A stretch of DNA of 64,000 bases, taken from NCBI GenBank assembly GCA_019009955.1, contig CM032229.1, forward strand, positions 82,283,001 through 82,347,000, read 5' to 3'. Origin of the DNA: Riptortus pedestris (taxonomy: Eukaryota > Arthropoda > Insecta > Hemiptera > Alydidae). Position 1 is the first letter of the stretch. Every line of letters starts with the position of its first letter. The translations under genes were made by a program, and so were the position numbers. The notes beneath the pieces are model-generated. The model was not told where the DNA came from and made no database searches. It was given only the letters and a program-made list of their open reading frames with translations. Positions 47,037 through 58,976 of this stretch are shown here, one piece after another.

Positions 47037-47162
47037 TAATATTACACTCGTGACGAAAGTAGAATTTACAACTCTCGTGAAATTACCACACTCGCTTCGC
47101 TCGGGGGGGTAAACGTTTCGCGCGAGTTGTAAAATGATCTGCTTTCGTCACTTGTATAATAA
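47037..47162. mobile_element. Fold-back (MITE-like) palindrome
   Basis: The arms are ACTCGTGACGAAAGTAGA with TTTACAACTC, facing GAGTTGTAAAATGATCTGC and TTTCGTCACTTGT. They are separated by a short GC-rich centre (CTCGCTTCGCTCGGGGGG), giving a hairpin of about 125 bp. No coding; target duplication not clear. Confidence 0.7.
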
Positions 47163-49249
47163 ATAACTATTCAGGGGAAACCATGTTTATTTCATCGAAA
47201 GCTAACACAGCCTGATTACTAAGGGAATTCATCGCCAATTAAAATATCCCTGGTATTACAACAGAATTCCTAATAGGCTTTTATCGATTTTTTTACTAAT
47301 GCTAAGGTGGGTCAAGCTTCGTTGTATTTTGATAGCAAACGATAATTATTTCATCCCTTGAACGAGCATAAATTCAATTCTTACATTCTCCCAATATACA
47401 ATTCATGCGTCACATATAAAACTTTATAATGACTGTAGAGAAAGAACATCTTTCATTATGCATTGAAAATAGAATAATTATTTAGTGGTCCTGATAACTC
47501 ATTATTCAATTTTTATAACCATTTTTAATTTATTGATGGGTAACAGGAATTCTTAACATAGATTCGTTAACATTTATTTGATCTCCGATTTTTCCTTGAC
47601 GGTTGTAACAAGTGATAAGTTCTAGACATATCTACGTTTTATGCGATAAAAATGACGAGATTAATTAGAGCAAAAATTATTCTAATCATTATATCACTAG
47701 CGTTTGGTAAAAACCACATAAGTCCCAAATTGGCATTTTTTTTAATGCATAAGTCTCTACTCAATGATATCCTCCTTTGAGAAAAACGACATAAGTTACA
47801 AACCACATTTGACTGTTCAGTAGTGAAATGAAAAAATCACACATGTCATTTAAGAAAAAAATAAATTTGAGAAAAAGAACATAAGTTGACTTGAGTTATA
47901 ATATCAAGAAAAATGCATTATCTATCAGTATGTTATTATGTATTGTTGAAACTGGTAATGGAAAGGATTTATTTATTTATAGTGAGCTTTTATGTTTTAT
48001 ACAAAAAGCAAGAAGAAATTAATCGTGCCTCCTGAAAAGTTGTTGTTTTTGACTTAAGTGGTTTTTCCCAAATCTTAGTGATATTAAACATTAAATTAAG
48101 CAACCAATGAATGGCAAAACAGCTAGTACAAAATAAATTCCTATTCCACCTTTGTCATATCTCCTCTCCGAAACTACGAACCTAACTGAAGAGATGATTT
48201 TTAAAATACGAACTTGTATAGTTATAGATACTACTAGGTACTAGTTAAAGATTTTGATTGAAATGAAAACATTCGAATTATTTTATTATTCTAAAATTAA
48301 ACCGTAATACTAAATAATGGAGTGTCATTGTACAATGAGGTTCTTCTGTTAGTACGGAACTGTGAAGCATATCTTACTTAATATTCAAAGTAAGAACTTT
48401 CTGGAACCAGCTAATAAGGTGACTGACGTGAAGACGGACTTATGTTAAACCCATTAGCAATGCAAAGCAGCCATCGTTCATTTCACAAGTCCTGCATTAT
48501 CGCAACTTTCCTTCGAGCTTTAAGACTTTCCTAAATTCTTCATAACTTCAGCTGCCCCTAACTTTCTCATCTCCTTCATTTAAAATTTGATAACACATCT
48601 ATCCAATAAGTAACGAAGGGTGAACTTTCTATTGCATAATAGTGTATCACTGAATCTGTAGTGTATCCCTGAAAAAGAAACATTTTACTTCACGAATGTT
48701 TAGGTTTCTATATTTTTGTTTTGTTATTTTTAGATTAAATATCATTATTATTTTTATATATTCTCAAACCATATTACTTTAAGCTGTCACGAACATTGCA
48801 CAACTGAAAGATGGAATATGCAACCATGTTCTTTGTGTTCCTGAAAATTAAAAAAAAATGTCTTAAAAATAATTCTTTCTGGTGTCATAGACTTTTCTGT
48901 TGCTAGTTAAAAAAAAATAGTTTCTTGATAAACGGTATACTGGGTGTGCCCAAATCTGGTCAATATTATTGCCTCTTCAAATATAGGAGAACTTGACAAA
49001 TAAAACACGTTAAGGTAAACCATGACGTGAGAATTGCCATAGATTTTCTATTACATAGACGCCATTTTGACGTAGGTCAGAAGAAAAAAGTCTAAAACTA
49101 TTGTTATCATCTATTCTGCAGGTCCAATAATGATTTGGTGCTTTAAATTTTTCGTGGACCAGGGGAAAATAAATAGTCTTGTTCACTTTTAACTAGTATA
49201 TTAAAAACAATAATATCTTCTTGAGTGGGAATATTTACAGGGGACAACA
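47163..49249. other. No gene recognised
   Basis: About 2 kb of AT-rich sequence. CATAAGT motifs recur near 47710-47890, but no array or gene is supported. Confidence 0.5.
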
Positions 49250-49961
49250 AAAAAGTCCGTCACACAGGGGCTGCGTAAACTAAGCAGATTTCCCACGCGA
49301 AGGTTTACAATAGATAAATATACATACAGGGAACACAACCGTGAATACTCAGTAAATGTACAATACACAGCTGAATTGTAACAAACAGGCAAGCTAACCT
49401 CGTAGTGCTGCATAGATAGACCGGAAAGACAAACAATTAATGAAATATATCTAAATATAACATATTAATTTTATTGAAAACAATTTACTAAAGCTAGTGG
49501 TGTAATTTGTAATAAATCAGAATCAGTTTTATCTCAATCACTCAAATTTTAGTAATCCAAACAAATTTTTTGGGTCAACAGAACATACAATATTTGCATA
49601 CATCTCACAAAGTAAAAGTTCAATGAAAACAATATTTGGTATTTAGGCTTCAATATCTTTTATTATATAACAGAGCATTGTTTATGTAACACTAGTAGAA
49701 GTGGGGGTTTACTCAAGGTTGAAAACTGAAAAATGCAAATATCTCGGTTAATATTCAAGATAGAAAATAAATGCACATAACATAATTTATAGTGCATGTA
49801 ATTTTAAATAAGATTGATTTTAGACATTTTTTCGATCCGACTTATAGTAAAGGAGATATTTCGAATTTTCAAAATTTCCCTCTAAACCCCGCCTCCCCCT
49901 GGTCCGATTTCAGCCGTTAAGGAACTTGATCTCTCTTTATACATAAAACGACTAAATATCT
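49250..49961 (-). mobile_element. Family A long-form copy A13, 5' third missing
   Basis: Minus orientation: 3' hairpin region (CACAGGGGCTGCG), inverted repeat, long-form insert and core, ending at CGACTAAATATC. It meets copy A14 head-to-head with no spacer. Confidence 0.8.
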
Positions 49962-50455
49962 ATTTGTCTGTTAACGCTCTAGCGGTCGCAATTTTTGTTT
50001 AATCGTTACCAAACTTCATATTTAAGCGTTTTACGTAAAAAGAGAGATCAAGTTCGTTAATGGCTGAAATCGGACCAGTGGGAGGGGGGGTTTAGAGGGG
50101 GGGATTTTTGAAAATTCAAAATATCTCCGTTACTATACGTCGGATCGAAAAATATTATAGAATCAATCTTATTGCAAATTAAATTTACTATAAATATTGT
50201 TATATACATTTATTCTTTATCTTGAATATTAACTGAGATATTTGCATTTGTATTCTGCATGTGCTCGGCAGTAGTGGCTATGTTCGGACTTTCCGCCGTG
50301 AGCTCTGGCGGCCGTTTTTGTAATTATTCGTCCCTCTCGTGAATAGGTTTAGAGGTTACTTACTACTACAGCTGTTATTAGGCAGATTTCTCTATTGTAA
50401 AACTTCACGTGGGAAATCTGCTTAGTTTACGCAGCCCCTGCGTGACGGACTTTTA
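49962..50455 (+). mobile_element. Family A copy A14, 5' third missing
   Basis: Begins at TATTTGTCTGTTAACGC, the 3' side of where the (TA)n tract should be, and runs through core, G-run, inverted repeat and hairpin (ACGCAGCCCCTGCGT) to GACGGACTTTT. With A13 it forms a large inverted repeat whose centre is deleted. Confidence 0.85.
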
Positions 50456-50811
50456 TTTTTTTCATGCGAACAGAAACTCTTCCATTACTCTTGCCAATTC
50501 GAATCATTCCTTAGACTTAAAGAGGAGAAAATGCAAAATAGAAATGAATATGAACCGTTTCAGACAATGCACAACCACACGAAAACTTGTACAAGACAAG
50601 AGTCTGCTAAGAGACTCATTTAATCTATGATCTCAGCATTAAGATGGCATATGGCGTATCTTGAGAAATTCTTTCCTTTACCTCATAACATCCACGGGGT
50701 TGGTGATTCTACCGTACCTCTGGTTCATATCATCAAACTCTTCATACGGTATAAGATTCATTAGCAACTATTACCATTATATATACACTAGTGTGTGTGT
50801 GTGTGTGTTTG

Positions 50812-50854
<43 letters not shown>

Positions 50855-50940
50855 CTATATAAATATTCTTGTAAGAACTATATACAACCCTCTACAGGGC
50901 AAGCATACAATTAATGCAAAACAATTTTAGTTAACCCTTC
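50456..50940. repeat. Spacer with (TG)n-(CA)n self-complementary microsatellite
   Basis: (TG)9 at 50791-50808 is followed after TTTG by a TA and (CA)n run to about 50851, so the tract can fold on itself. The rest is unrecognised. Confidence 0.8.
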
Positions 50941-51528
50941 TTTTATTAGTAGATTTCCCTTTTATTAGTAGAAATCAGCTATTGAGGTCATAACGCGATT
51001 TTCGTAATTTTTCTTCAAATGACCATCGATCCTACCCAGGAGATGACGAAAATGAGGTCCGTTCAAAACTATATATATATTTGTCTGTTACTGCTCTAGT
51101 GGTCGCAACTTTTGTCTTATTGTTACCAAACTTGATATATAATCGTTTTATACCATAAAAAAAAGAAGATTAAGTTTGTTAACGGCTGAAATCGGACCAG
51201 GAAGATGAGGGGGGGGGGGTTAGAGGAAAAGAATTTTGAAAATCCTTAATATCTCTGTTATTATGCGTCGGATCGAAAAATTATATAGAACCAATCTTAT
51301 TGCAAATGTAATGGTCTATAAATATTGTTATGTACATATTTTGTCTATCTTGATTATTAGCTGAGATATTTTCATTTTTTAGTTTTCAGTATTCAGTAAA
51401 GCACTTTATTTGAAGCTTAAATACCAAATATTGTTATCATTGAACTAATTTTTGAGATAAATACAAATACGTTGCGCATGTGGAAGATCTGCATAGTTAA
51501 CGCAGCCCCTGCGTGACGGACTTTTTTT
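50941..51528 (+). mobile_element. Family A intermediate-form copy A15 with rewritten palindrome
   Basis: 5' end, short TA tract, core, G-run (about 51211-51221) and 3' hairpin (ACGCAGCCCCTGCGT) are all present. The palindrome centre TTAAGGG has been replaced by a copy of the adjoining 12-mer TTTTATTAGTAG (50941-50952, repeated at 50960-50971). Confidence 0.85.
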
Positions 51529-51866
51529 TATTAACTGAAATAATTATGGTTTTTTCCCCCTTTTTTTGTTCATTTCCTTTTCCATTGGTTACTTCATAAG
51601 ATTTTTTCTCTCTCCAAGTATACATTACTCTTCACATCCAACAACACTGCTGTGTAAGCTTTTTATATGTAGGGGCTCCCAAACAATTTGCAATTGCATG
51701 ATGTACTGCAGAACACTGCACTCCGAAGAGACCAAGCACAGGCAAGAATCAACGAACACAGGCCTTGGAGTACACGCTTCATGACGCTGCTTAAACTAAG
51801 TAGATTTCCCAAGTGATGGTATAACACACTTGTGATATAATCTCACCATATAATCTCTATTTCTAC
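51529..51866. other. Decayed fragments: possible hAT end and family A 3' end
   Basis: TAGGGGCTCCCAAAC and TGCAGAACACTGCACTCCG (51670-51745) resemble the terminal sequence of some hAT MITEs. CTGCTTAAACTAAGTAGATT at 51784-51803 is a decayed family A 3' end (-). Confidence 0.35.
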
Positions 51867-52848
51867 GTAAAAAAAGTCCGTCACGCAGGGGCTGCGTAAA
51901 CTAAGCAGATTTCTGACGTAATGTTATACAATAGAGAAATCTCCATACGAGTCCCGATCAGTTACAGAAACGGCCGAACTAGCTTTTGGCGGGAACCATA
52001 GCTCGTCCGTTACGCTTAATAAAAATGCAAATATCTCGGTTAATATTCAAGATAGAGAATACATGTATATAACAATATTTATAGTAAATTTACTTTTCAA
52101 TATGATGGTTCTATAAACTTTTTCGATCCGACGTATAGTAACGGAGATATTTCGAATTTTCGAAAATCCCCCCTGTAAACCCCCCCCTCCCACTGGGGCG
52201 ATTTCAGCCGTTAAGGAACTTGATCTTCCTTTTTATATCAAACGATTAAATACCGAGTTTGGTGATGATTAAACAAAAATTGCGAACGCTAGAGTGTTAA
52301 CAGACAAATATATATATATAGATATAGTTTTGAACGGACCTCATTTTCGTCATCTCCTGGGTAGGATCGATGGACATTTGAAGAAATTTTTCGAAAATCG
52401 CGTCATGAGTACGACCTCAATAGCTGATTTCCCTTAACAGTTTGACTGCCCACAAAAATAAGTGAATTTGGTTGGAGGCCCATTACATTTTTCGTGTTAT
52501 TTGACTTGAAATATGCATAAATATTTTAAAAAAACCAATGATATTTGTTGAAAATCTAATGTGGGGGTTAAAAAAGGGAGGAAATAAAAATTACTCCTTC
52601 GGGCGTGACGGGCACCTAGGAAGGAATTTCCATCTTAGGTACCCATCATGCCCTAGAGCGTTAGCAACATTTGAAATTTGGCGCGACGCCCGTGCGATAC
52701 AACGCTCTCAGGCAGATGCGAGTCACACTAACTCGTGGAACGCGGTATGAACCGTTCCCGCCCTTTGGCGTGACGGGCATCCCCTCTTCGCCGCGCTTCA
52801 CGCCCCGAGGCGGGATGGGCAGTCAAACTGTTAACGGAAATCTGCTAA
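51867..52848 (-). mobile_element. Family A copy A17, full length, with MITE in its palindrome
   Basis: Minus orientation: 3' hairpin, inverted repeat, core, C-run, short TA tract, 5' third, then the palindrome split at TTAA by the piggyBac-like MITE. The other palindrome arm (GGAAATCTGCTAA) follows at 52836-52848. Confidence 0.85.
52438..52830. mobile_element. piggyBac-like MITE, 393 bp, TTAA duplication
   Basis: Perfect 15-bp inverted ends CAGTTTGACTGCCCA / TGGGCAGTCAAACTG are flanked by TTAA on both sides (52434-52437 and 52831-52834). TTAA duplication with short inverted repeats is the signature of piggyBac-type transposition. The interior is GC-rich, with repeated GCGTGACGGGCA motifs. 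The 70-codon open frame at 52538-52750 lies inside it and is not a gene. No transposase is encoded. Confidence 0.9.
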
Positions 52849-52910
52849 TAACGCAGATATTTTGAATTTCCCCCTATTCCGTTTCCAGCCATTAATTACT
52901 AAGGTTTGAA
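52849..52910 (-). mobile_element. Family A core fragment
   Basis: TAACGCAGATATTTTGAATT and CCAGCCATTAA match the core between long-form insert and C-run, directly abutting A17. Confidence 0.5.
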
Positions 52911-52985
52911 GTATATCTTCTTTATATAATATATTTTTCCAGAAGACATCTTGTCATAATGACAAAACCATAGATATGTATAAAA
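52911..52985 (-). repeat. Short interspersed repeat G, copy 2
   Basis: The reverse complement of 5712-5813: GTATATCTTC side, then CTTGTCATAATGACAAAACC and ATAGATATGTATA. Confidence 0.6.
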
Positions 52986-53105
52986 AATTAAATTATTTAT
53001 TAACGTCCACTTATTGCAAATAAGGCTCATTGGGACGGGTCATCTGCAGGTTACCACTCTTTTTTATCCAGGGTGGGACTAAGGATTTTATTTAATGAAT
53101 TTTGA
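52986..53105 (-). mobile_element. tRNA-derived SINE, 3' fragment
   Basis: TTATTAACGTCCACTTATTG, GGGACGGGTCATCTGCAGG and CCAGGGTGGGACTAAGGA on the + strand. Confidence 0.75.
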
Positions 53106-53173
53106 CTACAACAAAAATATAATTTACGCATAGAAGAAAAATATTAAATTCATAACATATAACATTAAAAACA

Positions 53174-53640
53174 GTAAAAAGTCCGTCACGCAGGGGCTGG
53201 GTAAACTAAGCAGATTTCCCACGTGGCGTTTTACAATAGAGAAATCTGCCTACTAATAACGGCAGTAGTAGTAAGGACGGCAGTAGTTACGGAAATGGCC
53301 GCCCTAGCTGTCGACGGAAAATCCCGAACATAGCCGACTCCTGCCGACCACACACAATACAAATGCAAATATCTCGGTTAATATTCAAGATAGAGAATAA
53401 ATGTATAAACAATATTTATAGTAAATTTAATTTGCAATACGATTGGTTCTATACAAAGTTTTGATCCGACTTATGGTAACGGAGATATTTCGATTTTTCA
53501 AAAAACCTCCCCTCTAAACCTCCTCTCCCCCTGGTCCGATTTCAGCCGTTAACGAACTCGATCTTTCTTTTTACATAAAAGGACTAAATATCGAGTTTGG
53601 TGACGATTAAACAATAATTGCGACCACTAGAGCGGTAACA

Positions 53641-53691
<51 letters not shown>

Positions 53692-53811
53692 AGTTTTCAA
53701 CGGACCTCATTTTCGTCATCTCCTAGGTTGGATCGATGGACATTTGAAGAAAAATTTCGAAAATCGCGTCTTGAGTACAACCTCAATAGCTGATTTCCCT
53801 TATCTGCTAAA
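53174..53811 (-). mobile_element. Family A short-form copy A19, palindrome centre deleted
   Basis: Complete in minus orientation, with (TA)n at 53643-53688. The palindrome reads CTGATTTCCCTTATCTGCTA, so the centre and much of one arm are deleted. One base of the 3' hairpin is changed (GGGCTGGGT). Confidence 0.85.
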
Positions 53812-54744
53812 ACTGAAAATTAGAGCCCAAATGAAAATTTACAAATAATACATGAATAAATATTTTTACAGGTGGAACTGAATAATTACTAATATATACA
53901 TACAGCCACACATGTGTGTGTGTGTGTGTGTGTGTGAAATTTAAGTAGATGGAATAAACAAGTTATGAATGAATATTTACTGGTAATATGTATAAAAATT
54001 GAATAGATAGTCAACAACAAATATAAAAATATAAAAACCATAAATGAAGTCGATCATCACTCCGGAGGAGCTACTTGGAACGGTATGCATAAAAACGTGT
54101 ATTAACACTAGAACTAATACTATTATTAATAGAGAAGCGAGACAATGATTTACTCTTCACGGAGAAGTTTTAGAAACCAAGAATTTTTTGTGACTTAAGC
54201 CGGGTGATCGGAGGGTGAAAAATGGAGGAAAACAAAGGTATTACAAATAAAAAATAATATATTATGGATAATAGGAAAATAATGAATAATAATTAAATAA
54301 ATGGCAAATTATTTTTATGACCTTACTAGATAGATGGATATTTTTATTGGCTTATTTTTACAACATGTTGCCAAGAGTCTGGCCAATTAGTGTTAGTATA
54401 GTTATTAATATATTATACTTCTTAAAGTATGTGTAAATAAAATAATAATAATTCCTAGAATTACAACTGAACAGAATATACATTGGCCCGTAATACAATA
54501 TTAATATTAATCTAAATAATTATAATACTGAATTCAATAGGTTATAATTTAATGTAAATGTAGATTAATTCATTCTTTTTTAATGTCTAAATAAAGATCA
54601 GTTTTCTAACATATCAGATTAACATGACTATTCTCTATGATAAGTATAACTCTTCTAATAATAAGTATAACTGCATATAATAAATAATGTGCCGATTATT
54701 ATTGAATAACCGCCCCCATAAAAATAATAAAATTCTTTCTTTTA
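53812..54744. other. No gene recognised
   Basis: A (TG)n run lies at 53912-53936. The rest is AT-rich with no recognisable repeat. Confidence 0.5.
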
Positions 54745-55050
54745 GATTGTTAACTTTCACAAACTTTTGATAAGAAACAAAAAATATCATTAACTTTACT
54801 TTCATTGTTGTAATCCAGAATGTTTACCAATGATAGGTATTCTCTTTGAGGCACTATATATTTGTCAAGGAATTTTACTCTGTGTGATGTAAAAGCGGGG
54901 CAATACAGCAGTAAATGATTCAAATGTAGGTAAATATATTTTTGGAACCATTTACATACCTCTCTTACTGGCGTGAAAGATAAGGAAACCGTACATGCTA
55001 AATGGTCGGAAAATTCTGAAAAGATGCCCACTTGCATATTCTGGAACAAT
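54745..55050 (-). pseudogene. LINE ORF2 C-terminal remnant
   Basis: A 99-codon minus-strand frame with NHLLLYCPAFTSHRVKFLDK, the H-x-LL-x-CP-x-F-x-x-x-R zinc-knuckle-like end typical of ORF2 proteins of the I/R1/CR1 superfamilies, then a further 40 residues to a stop. The reverse transcriptase upstream is not recognisable. Confidence 0.6.
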
Positions 55051-55549
55051 CAAATACAATTGTCGTCAATCCAAACCAAGTAAACAGTGCTCTTACCCCT
55101 ATGACCTTATTAAAACCCAATGAAAATTAAGAAGTTATTTATTGTACTTGACTTTCATAAAGTAAATAAGAAGGAGGGAAATAGAGAGAAGGAAGGAGAG
55201 AAATACAGGGATCGAATGAGAGATATGTAGATAAAGACAAAGAGGAGGCATAGTGAGAGAAAGCCAACTACACAATATATGATTTATCTCTTGAACTAAC
55301 CCAATTATGGTGTTTAACCACAGTCCTACGTCATCGTTTCTACATTCACCATGATAAAGGACCCACTAATGAGCTGCTACCCGTGGCTCATCATTAACCT
55401 AGCCAGGAATGCCTCCGTAATGGACATTATCCTCATCAACACAATTACCTACCATTACTGTATTACTAATTCCCTTAATGCCTAATATAATTTTTATTAA
55501 AATAGTAATTTAAACAAGATTTTTTATATTATACACTAGCGTGTCGATA
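55051..55549. other. No feature recognised
   Basis: Includes a purine-rich stretch near 55160-55260. No gene is supported. Confidence 0.45.
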
Positions 55550-55628
55550 ATACAATTATTTACTATCATCCACTTTTTACAACTAAGCCTAATTGGGAGG
55601 GGTTATCTACAAGTTACCACCCTTTGCC
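55550..55628 (-). mobile_element. tRNA-derived SINE, 3' fragment
   Basis: CCACTTTTTACAACTAAGCC and GGGAGGGGTTATCTACAAG on the + strand. The rest is absent. Confidence 0.65.
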
Positions 55629-55694
55629 GATAATAACATGCATACTAGTAGACTTAATTAAAAAAATTACGTAAAATATAAATTAATTACACAA

Positions 55695-55928
55695 CATATT
55701 ATTATTTTATTTATTTATTAACGTCCTCTTTTTGCTAATATGGCTAATTGGGACGGTCTATCTACAGGATGCCACCCTATTCTAGCCAGGGTGGTGCTAA
55801 GGAATTTTCTTAATGAGTTCGTCACTAAATAAATTCCTATTGCTCAGTCGGGAATCGAACTCGCCACTCTTAAGTTTCCCATCTGAGATTACAGTCAACG
55901 CTTTAACTTACATGGCTAACCAAACCTC
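55695..55928 (-). mobile_element. tRNA-derived SINE, full length
   Basis: Minus-orientation copy with tail, body and full tRNA-like head. The B box is GGGAATCGAACTCGCC on + (about 55850-55866), and the A-box end is TTAACTTACATGGCTAACC. Confidence 0.8.
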
Positions 55929-55997
55929 CATTATTATTTTATAAAATAAATTATAATGAAATGCGAAAACAATTTTAACAGCTATCTATTCCCTATA

Positions 55998-56560
55998 TTT
56001 TAGCAGATTTCCCTCGAGGGAAATCAACTTTTGAGGTTGTACTCATGACGCGATTTCCAAAACATTTCCTCAAATGTCCATCGACTCTACTCAGGAGATG
56101 ACGAAAATGAGGTTCGTTCTAAATATTATATAAATACATGTAAATATATTTGTTAACGCTAAAACAGTTGCTATTATTATTTTATCGATACCAAACTCGA
56201 CATTTAATCATTTTAAGTCAAAATAATCGATTTCGTCAATGGCAGAAATCGAACCAGTGGGAAGGGGGGCCGTTATTATAGGTCGCATCGAAAAATTATG
56301 CGTAACCTATCTTATTGCTAATAAAATTACTTATTAATGTTGTTATAGACAAATTTTCTCTATCATGATTATTAACAATGATATTTTTATTTATTTTTTT
56401 TTAGTTTTCAGCCTTAAGTAAACCCTTACTCCTACTTATATTAACATTAAACTGTTATGTTATGAGCCACTTTATTCTAAGCTTATACACCAAATGTTTT
56501 TTCATTAGACCTTTATTTTTTTGAGACAGATATAAATTCGTTTTGTGAAGACTTGAACTG
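55998..56560 (+). mobile_element. Family A copy A20 with TCGA-centred palindrome
   Basis: The 5' palindrome reads TTTCCCTCGAGGGAAA, so both central bases differ from other copies while symmetry is kept. A G-run follows (about 56262-56270) with a deletion after it, then core and long-form sequence. The 3' hairpin is not recognisable. Confidence 0.7.
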
Positions 56561-56829
56561 TTGGGATTTTACCTTCTCGAATCGTAAAATGTAAAAAACT
56601 ACATATTTTTTATTAGGACATACTATAATGAAGTCTTAAGGCAAGAATCAATTTCTGTTAAATGTTAGTCCTTGGAAAGCAAAGGTGACTCCAGTATCTA
56701 GTTTCTAAATCATAATGTTTGACCTTGCGGCATTGTTGTGAGTGGAATGATTTGAAGAATTCAGATGACATTACTGACTCACATTAGCTACTATTCAACT
56801 CAAAAAGCTTCCTAAATGCGTTTTGTTGA

Positions 56830-56864
<35 letters not shown>

Positions 56865-57189
56865 TATATTTTAATTTTTATTTCGTATTTTTATAGTTAT
56901 TTATTTTTTTTTATTTGGCTAATTGCGACGGGGTATCTACAGGTCAACCCCAAAGACTCCACAAGGTACATTGGCATTATTGTATTTTTCCACAAGACTA
57001 AATGTGTCTAAATCATAGACCCTACAATAAGCTGCGAAAGCAACGATGCGGATCAATTTTTAAAGGAACAAATTGAAAATAATGAAAATAATACTATTTA
57101 TTAAAAAGGAATAGAATTCTATACAGAAACATTCGGTGAAGAGTTTGGCTAACGTCAATTTAAGGTACAGGGTCAATCTATACATATAT
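56561..57189. other. No gene; (TA)n at 56832-56860
   Basis: A tiny SINE body fragment (GGCTAATTGCGACGGGGTAT) lies at about 56917. Nothing else is recognised. Confidence 0.45.
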
Positions 57190-57831
57190 AAATCAATATT
57201 CGTCTGTATGTTCTTTATAGAATCGTAACCGGCTGAACCGAATTTTATGAATCTTGCTATGTACATTACTACTGTCCCAGGTTAGGTTTAAGGCAGTCTT
57301 AATATTCTCTGAGACAAACAGGAGTGGGGGTAATAAGGGGGGTCTGACATAAAATCGCGATATTTCCTGTACATATTCATTTTTCGGCAAACGCACTTAT
57401 AACAAAAGCTGTTTGTTTTGTTATTAAAAGTATCTTTTGCTATATGAACTTTTGCTGTATAACGAAGTTTAAATGAGATATACACGAAAATCTACACATC
57501 AGGACAACAATGTTATAGGACGCGAAAGACTAAATCGAAATCAACGAAACTCCGTATTTTTGACTATAATAATATGATATCCTATGATTATGTTACATAT
57601 GAAAAAAGATGCATGCACAGGAAACATAAAAATATTGTATATTTTGTAGAATTAAGAACATAACAAATAATTTTATAATTAACATTCCTTAGCATGCCGG
57701 ACTCGGGTCTAAATCCTAAGCATTCATATGGGAAAATGTAAAAATATTGTGAAAGTAAAGCCCAAAAAAAAAAATACCATTATCATTCAGCCTCAAATGA
57801 TTTCCTGGGCGAAGCCGGGAACCTTAGCTAG
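57190..57831 (+). mobile_element. Family B (Helitron-like) copy B5, diverged
   Basis: Head block CGGCTGAACCGAATTTTATG, module blocks and a 3' end TCCTGGGCGAAGCCGGGA, then CTAG/T at 57828-57832. The hairpin TCC..GGC/GCC..GGA is clearest here. This copy is not inside family A. Confidence 0.65.
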
Positions 57832-57978
57832 TGGTCAATAAAAAGTGTGCTGAGGTTAAGAACAAAATAGGGATTGAAGATGTAGATTGGCTGTCCCTAA
57901 CAGAATCAATTTCATCTTGGATTCGTCAGGTATAATCAACCATCACGTTTATTAATGGTTTTAAATTACTATTAATTT

Positions 57979-58026
<48 letters not shown>

Positions 58027-58976
58027 GATATAGTGTTTTACTTTATTTACCGTATTTTTCTTAATATTTGTATTCTATATTCTTATTATCTTATTTCTTG
58101 ACTTAATTTTTGTAGCAAACCTTTTACTATTATTTTAACTCAACTTTTATTTCATTAAACTTTACTTTTGCTTTTTTTAATTTCATATGATTAATGGTTT
58201 AGCAGTATAGCCAGCAACTCACCGTCGGCGAGTAGCCATACTTAATTCTTTATTAAGTATTTTTTTTCTTTCTTTCACCACTACCAGAAAGCCCAATGTT
58301 AATGAGAACGGACCAAATTTGAAATAATTATATTTTTAATTTTTCCATGTACTTTTCTTATTGCATTTGATCAATAAAATAACCTCAATATAGGTAATCG
58401 GTATTGGCATCTCGTTAGCTAGGAAAACTTTCCAATCAAATTATGTTGTTGTTGTTGATTGATGGCTCCGTTAGGAGGTGATATATTTATAGGCAGGCTC
58501 ATCCTTGAGCTCAGTATCCATGATGATCACATTGGGGCTGCTCTTCCTATTATCACCTGTTTGGGCTAACTCCAGCTACAGTCTCCTTAGCGTATATGGT
58601 GAGGGATTGATTCATATTTCATGTCTACGTGATCTCCTAGCTTTTAAACGCAAATAGTAAAAGGTTGAAATATAATTAATAACTTATTTTGGAAATAACT
58701 TTCCAATGGACTAATACATCCTATTTTTCGTTCATCTTTAAATCGTGAGAGATTGAAAGAAGGCAGATGAAGGAATTCTTTTTTTGACCCCACAAATACC
58801 AGTAATTTTATACATAATAGTGTTTACTATACTAAACTATATTGAAAAGTAAAATTCTTTTAATGAAACTATTTCCGGTAAAGAAGCAATTTTTTATATA
58901 TTTTTGACGTATGTAAAACGTGTGTTGAGACAAAGACATATATCCAGGCTTTTTTTGTATAAGGTTTTACCGGTAC
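57832..58976. other. No gene; (TA)n at 57981-58022
   Basis: AT-rich. An imperfect CTCACCGTCGGCGAG palindrome lies at 58218-58232. No coding support. Confidence 0.45.

Noticed and set aside
52538..52750. 70-codon frame
   Set aside because: Lies entirely inside the GC-rich piggyBac-like MITE; no domain.
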